64,000 nt of DNA from Deltaproteobacteria bacterium (GTDB taxonomy: Bacteria > Desulfobacterota > GWC2-55-46), in contig JADLDY010000001.1 of assembly GCA_020846435.1 (NCBI GenBank), positions 92,738 to 156,737 of the forward strand, in the 5' to 3' direction. Numbering within the stretch: position 1 is the stretch's first letter; each line of letters opens with the position of its first letter. The translations under genes were made by a program, and so were the position numbers. Shown here one piece after another: positions 59,744-64,000 of the stretch. Under the pieces are notes generated by a model. It was given only the letters and a program-made list of their open reading frames with translations. It did not search any database and was not told the DNA's origin.

Positions 59744-61262
59744 ATGCTCTTTAACTCCCCCGCATACATATTCCTCTTCCTTCCCGTTGTAATCGCCCTA
59801 TATTATCTGCTCAATAGAAGGCGGCTGGCTGTTCTCGGGAAGGCCTGGCTGGTATTAGCTTCTCTGTTCTTCTACGGCTACTGGAACCCTAAATACCTGC
59901 TTCTTATAATCGGTTCCATGCTGGTAAACTTCGCCATCGGTAACGCTCTGCGCCGCACCAGGCGAGACAGGGGCTCCGTTCATCATTCTCCTCCAACACG
60001 CAGGAATATCCTTATCGGCGCCGTTGTGTTCAACCTTGCGCTGCTGGGCTGTTTTAAATACGCGGATTTTGTTCTTGTCAATCTGAATGCCGCCCTTGGC
60101 GCCTCCATGCCTATGCTTGAACTGGTCCTGCCGCTGGGCATCAGCTTCTTTACCTTTCAACAGATCGCGTACCTGGTGGACTGCTACAAGGAGGATACAA
60201 AGGAATATGACTTCCTGAATTACTGTCTGTTCGTATCGTTTTTTCCGCAGCTGATAGCCGGCCCCATAGTGCATCACCGGGAGATGATGCCGCAGTTCAT
60301 GAGGATAAGGGCGAAGGTATTCAACTGGCGCAATATCGCGACAGGAACCTTTATCTTCTGCATGGGTCTCTTTAAAAAGACAGTGATCGCCGACACATTT
60401 GCCGTCTGGGCTAACGCCGGTTTCGACTCGCTCTATCCCATGGGTCTTCTTGAGGCCTGGGGCGCGAGCCTGAGCTATACCTTTCAGCTCTATTATGATT
60501 TTTCTGGCTACTCGGATATGGCGATAGGCGCTGCGTTGCTTTTCAATATAAGGCTCCCCATAAACTTCAATTCGCCGTACAAGGCCAAGGACATCCGCGA
60601 GTTCTGGCAACGCTGGCACATAACGCTCTCCAACTGTTTGAGGGACTATATCTATATACCGCTGGGCGGCAACAGGGCCGGTAAATACCGCACATACCTC
60701 AACCTCTTCATAACCTTTCTGCTTGGCGGGCTGTGGCACGGGGCGGGCTGGACGTTCGTCGCATGGGGGGGGATTGCACGGGGCGGCCCTTGTCGCGCAC
60801 AGGCTCTGGAGCAGGGCCGGGCTCAGGATGCCGTCGCTCATCGGATGGTTCAGCACATTCATGTTCGTGAATTTCGCATGGGTCTTTTTCAGGGCCGCTT
60901 CATTTGAAGGGGCTGTAAGGGTCCTGAAGGGAATGGCGGGGATAAACGGGCTGGGGCTGGGGACACAGACGGCGTTGGCCGATATCATCCGGCGCTCTAA
61001 AGAGTGGGCCGCCCTTGCGTTCGATGGCTCAATGATCGGGTACGCGGCGCAGATAGACGCCTTCGCGTACATCATCACTTTCGGTTTCGCGGCCTTCCTG
61101 CTTCCAAATACCATGCAGATGATCCGCTTTGTCCCGTACAGGGGGGCGATGGCCTTCAAGCCGAGGTTCATCTACGCGGTATTCGTCGGGGTAATTCTTT
61201 TTTATTCGCTCGTCTCGAATATCCAGAATGCCCCGTCGCAGTTCTTGTATTTTAACTTTTAG
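59744..61262 (+). pseudogene. MBOAT-family O-acyltransferase, frameshifted at a G8 tract
   Basis: Membrane-bound O-acyltransferase of the AlgI/DltB type. Frame 1 (59744 on) holds the N-terminal helices, LVLPLGISFFTFQQ, FFPQLIAGPI, FWQRWHITLS and the WHGAGWTF motif with the catalytic histidine. At the eight G of 60765-60772 the frame shifts: with one G fewer, translation passes from VAWGG to LHGAALVAHRLW and continues to 61262 (about 505 residues), the normal family length. As written, the protein runs into a foreign tail and stops at 60907. It may be a sequencing or assembly slip, a real loss, or a slippage switch. Partner gene follows 9 bases later. Confidence 0.85.
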
Positions 61263-61271
61263 AGCCTTCAT

Positions 61272-62789
61272 ATGCGCAATAAAACATTTTTCATGATCTG
61301 CGTGGCCGCCCTGTTGTCATGCGTGGCCGCCTACTTTGTCGCGGTGGACAGGATAGCCATACCCGACAGGAGCGTAGAGAGCACTTACAGGCAATTCCTG
61401 TTGAAGGCTTCTGCCCCGGTTAAGGGCAGGATCATAATATCGAGCGGCTCCAATGCCATCTACGGCATTGACGCCGGAATGATGGAGAGGCATTTCGGCA
61501 GGCTGACCATAAACCTCGCCGACAATGGCAACTACCCACTTGAGCACAAGATATACAACCTCGGTAATTACGTCACCTCGGACGACCTGATAATATTCCC
61601 GCTGGAATGGGGCTTCTATTGGATGGGCGAGAAGTTGAGCGAGATATACGTCCAATCGACCCTTGATGAATCAGGCAGCACCGCGTTCTACTACCGGGAA
61701 CTCCCGTTTTACGCAAAGGCCCTCTTTGTTTTCAAACAGATACCGCTCTCATTGTCGCTGAAGAGGGTCTTTGCCCTCAACAGCTTCCCCGCGCGCAACA
61801 GCGAGTTGAGGAGAAGCGAGCGCGAGGCGATAGGTAACATCTCCTCGTTACTTTCGCAGGGGCTCAGAGGAAGCGATCTCGGTGACAGCCGAATGTTTAT
61901 CGTGGATAGCGACACCAGAATATTGTCCTGTGACCAGGCAACCTTTCGAGACAGGTTCAGGGTATCAGAACGGTTCAGGATGGACTTGAAGCTTCTTCAG
62001 TCGATGGCCGCAAAGACCGGCGCGAAGGTCGTTTTTACATGGCCTTCCGTGGTCGGCAAGATCGGGAACGAATGCTACACCTCTGAAGCGGCCAGGAAAA
62101 ACATGGACGCGTATGTCAGAGAGATAAAAGCTGAGGTCGAAGGGCACGGCTTCAAATTCATAGGAGACCCGTACGAAAGCAGGTTCGACAGTTCGTGCTT
62201 CAAGGACACCTATTACCACATTCTCCATCATTGCGCCGTGGACAGGACCGCCCGGCTTATCGAACACCTCGAAAGCGAAGGTTTGATGTCGAAAAGACAG
62301 GGGTATTCTTCTGAGGCCGCAGATAAGACGCTCAGCGATTATGCGCTTGGCATGGAATCGTCGTATATAAAAAGCTTCGGGGCCAGCCCTGTCGATACGC
62401 CTATTGAAAAAACCGACCTGACAAAGTACCTGTACTTCCGTCAGGGCTGGGGACCACAGGAAAAAGAAGGCCTCTGGTCTGTCGGCCTGACCTCGACCAT
62501 TATAATCCCAAAGCCTGAGAAGGCATTTAAATACATACGGCTGAAGGGGCGGTATTTAAACGGGATAGAGAGGACAGGCGTCTGGATAAATGACAATTTT
62601 GTCGGCAGTTTCAAGCTTACGGACCAGGTTGTCATGGTAGGCGGCTACATGCCCTCAGATGGTAATATCAGGCTTATGCTTGATTATGCAGAGCCCGTTT
62701 CGATGGCTGACCCTGGCCTGAACGATGACCAGCGCAAGACCAAGTATGTGATTCAGGGTGTCGAGTTGATGACGGATAAAGGGATTTAA
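61272..62789 (+). CDS. SGNH-like partner of the MBOAT acyltransferase
   Basis: Protein of 505 residues with one N-terminal membrane helix (about 5-24). ISSGSNAIYGID (about 56-67) resembles the first block of SGNH/DltD-type esterases, and DTYYH (about 316-320) fits the D-x-x-H of their last block, so a Ser-His-Asp site is plausible. The C-terminal about 110 residues form a beta-rich extension (FKYIRLKGRYL, GVWINDNFVGSFKL), possibly carbohydrate-binding. AlgJ/AlgX and DltD act with MBOAT proteins to acetylate or alanylate surface polymers. A role here in decorating exopolysaccharide is inference. Confidence 0.7.
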   Translation: MRNKTFFMICVAALLSCVAAYFVAVDRIAIPDRSVESTYRQFLLKASAPVKGRIIISSGSNAIYGIDAGMMERHFGRLTINLADNGNYPLEHKIYNLGNYVTSDDLIIFPLEWGFYWMGEKLSEIYVQSTLDESGSTAFYYRELPFYAKALFVFKQIPLSLSLKRVFALNSFPARNSELRRSEREAIGNISSLLSQGLRGSDLGDSRMFIVDSDTRILSCDQATFRDRFRVSERFRMDLKLLQSMAAKTGAKVVFTWPSVVGKIGNECYTSEAARKNMDAYVREIKAEVEGHGFKFIGDPYESRFDSSCFKDTYYHILHHCAVDRTARLIEHLESEGLMSKRQGYSSEAADKTLSDYALGMESSYIKSFGASPVDTPIEKTDLTKYLYFRQGWGPQEKEGLWSVGLTSTIIIPKPEKAFKYIRLKGRYLNGIERTGVWINDNFVGSFKLTDQVVMVGGYMPSDGNIRLMLDYAEPVSMADPGLNDDQRKTKYVIQGVELMTDKGI

Positions 62790-63105
62790 AGGTAAAAAAA
62801 GAAGCCGGGCAATTGAGGCGTTGCGGTATTTTCCGTAGGCCTTTTTCAACCTTGCCAGCTTCTTTTCCCTGAGTGCCTGTTAAGACGGATGAAGTCCAGA
62901 AAACCGGTAATCCGCTGAGGCGTCAGGAAAACGAATAACCTCTGTCTCGATGTGTTGCCTGAAATTATCAAAGTCAGTCGATGTCAATTGTGATTAGAAG
63001 TTTTTCGCGAAGAGAGTCGAGACCGGATGACAGATTACTTTGAAGGCAGGGCCGGAGCGTATTAAAGACGAATGACTTTATTACGCCGTGGGATTTTATA
63101 ATGAT

Positions 63106-63141
63106 AGAGAGGCAGGCCCGGTTCTCCGGGCCTGCCTCTCT
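63106..63141 (-). terminator. Long hairpin at the end of the cold-shock gene
   Basis: AGAGAGGCAGGCCCGG (63106-63121) pairs with CCGGGCCTGCCTCTCT (63126-63141) around TTCT, a perfect 16-bp stem 9 bases after the cold-shock stop codon. On the minus strand it is followed by an A/T-rich stretch. Confidence 0.8.
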
Positions 63142-63150
63142 TCTTCGAGC

Positions 63151-63351
63151 TTAGAGCTTTACTACGTTGGCAGCCTTGGGGCCCTTGGGTCCATCGACAA
63201 CGTCAAAACTTACAGCCTGACCTTCGGCAAGGGACTTGAATCCCTGGTCCTGAATGTCAGCATAGTGCACAAACACGTCTCCGCCGTCTTCCTTGCTGAT
63301 GAATCCGAAGCCCTTGGAATCATTGAACCACTTGACAGTACCGTTCGCCAT
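63151..63351 (-). CDS. Cold-shock domain protein (CspA family)
   Basis: Single-stranded RNA/DNA-binding protein of 66 residues. RNP1 is KGFGFI and RNP2 is VFVHY; N-terminal NGTVKWFND is typical. RNA chaperone acting in cold adaptation or generally in translation. AAGAAGG precedes the ATG. The leader of about 110 bases carries a terminator-like hairpin (63401-63432). Confidence 0.97.
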   Translation of the reverse strand: MANGTVKWFNDSKGFGFISKEDGGDVFVHYADIQDQGFKSLAEGQAVSFDVVDGPKGPKAANVVKL

Positions 63352-63400
63352 GAATATATACCTTCTTTTCTTGTATTTGAATGTTACGGAGGCAAGTCAT

Positions 63401-63432
63401 AATAAAAACCGCAAAGAGAAGGTCTTTGCGGT
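63401..63432 (-). terminator. Terminator-like hairpin in the cold-shock gene leader
   Basis: On the minus strand ACCGCAAAG and CTTTGCGGT pair around a 7-base loop and are followed by TTTTTATT. It stands between the predicted promoter (63469-63497) and the coding start at 63351, so it may work as an attenuator. Confidence 0.55.
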
Positions 63433-63468
63433 AGCAGACAACAAGGACATCCGAAACTTCATTCAGGT

Positions 63469-63497
63469 AGTATCTCACATAATCTTAAAAAAAGCAA
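63469..63497 (-). promoter_or_regulatory. Promoter candidate of the cold-shock gene
   Basis: On the minus strand TTGCTT (63497-63492), 17 bases, GATACT (63474-63469). Start would be near 63462, where an ATG opens a 21-codon reading frame through the hairpin. Confidence 0.45.
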
Positions 63498-63620
63498 GTC
63501 TTGTTGTTCAGCCACCGTTACCTGCGATATTGTATGCCTCCCTTTTTCTGCGCTCTGTTGCCGCGGATTGACAGGTCTGAGGCCTGAGGTATACTTCAAG
63601 AAAACCTGGAGGTGGCGGGC

Positions 63621-64000
63621 ATGGCAATAAAGTATTCCTTTCTGTTGAAGTCGTCGATAGTAGTCCTCGGTCTTGTTTTCGCCGCAGGCTTTGACACGGG
63701 CCACGCCCTGGCAAAGGCCAAGGATAAAGAGGTGAAGAAGGCCGCGGAGGAGAAGGTGCAAAAGTCCGCCGAGGAGAAGGTCAAGGAAGTCGATGAGGCC
63801 AAGTGGGAGGAGCAGGCCGAGAAGTCGTTTGGCGTCGGCAAGGGCGTTGGCAAGAAGCTCATGACCAAGGAAGAGTGGCGCGAGCACCAGAGAAAGATGC
63901 AGTCCATGACCCCCGAGGAGAAGGAAGCGTACCGCAAGGAGGTCCACCAGAGCCTTAAGGAGAGAGCGAAGGAAAAGGGCATCGACATGCCTGATAAGCA
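63621..64000 (+). CDS. Exported charged hypothetical protein, cut by the window end
   Basis: Starts at ATG 63621 with GGAGG 9 bases upstream. The first about 31 residues are a signal peptide (ends GHALA). The rest is Lys/Glu-rich and probably a long helix (EVKKAAEEKVQKSAEEKV), then a block with MTKEEWREHQRKM and MTPEEKEAYRKEV, a pattern seen in periplasmic metal-stress or DUF proteins. No stop codon before position 64000, so the gene is partial. Function unknown. Confidence 0.7.
   Translation, partial: MAIKYSFLLKSSIVVLGLVFAAGFDTGHALAKAKDKEVKKAAEEKVQKSAEEKVKEVDEAKWEEQAEKSFGVGKGVGKKLMTKEEWREHQRKMQSMTPEEKEAYRKEVHQSLKERAKEKGIDMPDK

Overview
The window reads as one stretch of a moderately high-GC, Gram-negative, respiring bacterium. 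It carries LPS-assembly (LapB-type) and outer-membrane beta-barrel genes, giant and small c-type cytochromes, a sigma-54 promoter in front of a PEP-CTERM protein, rubrerythrin, a ferredoxin-thioredoxin-reductase-type enzyme and many PAS/GGDEF signalling proteins. This mix best fits Desulfobacterota (former Deltaproteobacteria) or a neighbouring phylum such as Nitrospirota. That placement is inference; there is no rRNA here.

Layout. 1-5.8 kb: HAMP protein, secreted thermonuclease, tRNA-Cys, and an ATPase-permease-fusion-protein ABC export operon. 5.8-13.1 kb: the most striking locus. After a 447-bp regulatory gap come a predicted diheme membrane cytochrome b, a 1529-residue c-type cytochrome with 65 heme-binding motifs, and an outer-membrane barrel, ending in a terminator. 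This looks like an electron path from the quinone pool to the cell surface. 13.1-17.8 kb: RsgA (AT-richer, probably acquired), a membrane-tethered ferredoxin/FAD oxidoreductase and aconitase. 17.8-25.3 kb: a biotin operon bioB-F-H-C-A-(VOC)-D on the minus strand behind a near-perfect BirA operator, with palindromic dispersed repeats in and after it, plus an ACT-domain protein. 25.6-39.3 kb: housekeeping genes (rarA, nadD-rsfS-rlmH, lapB, gpmI, archease-rtcB, nucleotide-sugar epimerase, HD exoribonuclease, DEAD-box helicase) and two tiny zinc-ribbon genes too short for ordinary ORF filters.

39.3-44.4 kb: rubrerythrin, agmatinase-family enzyme, pirin, a SnoaL-like protein and a compact redox operon (Rieske, glutaredoxin, FTR catalytic subunit, Rieske) divergent from a monoheme cytochrome c. 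44.5-53.3 kb: three minus-strand signalling genes in a row (hybrid histidine kinase of 1452 residues, CheY-like receiver, receiver-GGDEF) and a separate hybrid kinase. 53.5-64 kb: a sigma-54-driven PEP-CTERM surface protein, a Rossmann-GGDEF fusion directly upstream of a triheme cytochrome c, an MBOAT O-acyltransferase interrupted at a G8 tract with its SGNH-like partner, a cold-shock protein with a terminator-like leader hairpin, and a gene cut by the right edge.

Taken together, the accessory part of the window concerns extracellular electron transfer, redox sensing through cyclic-di-GMP enzymes, and the cell surface. The 65-heme cytochrome operon is the best candidate for a little-described system.
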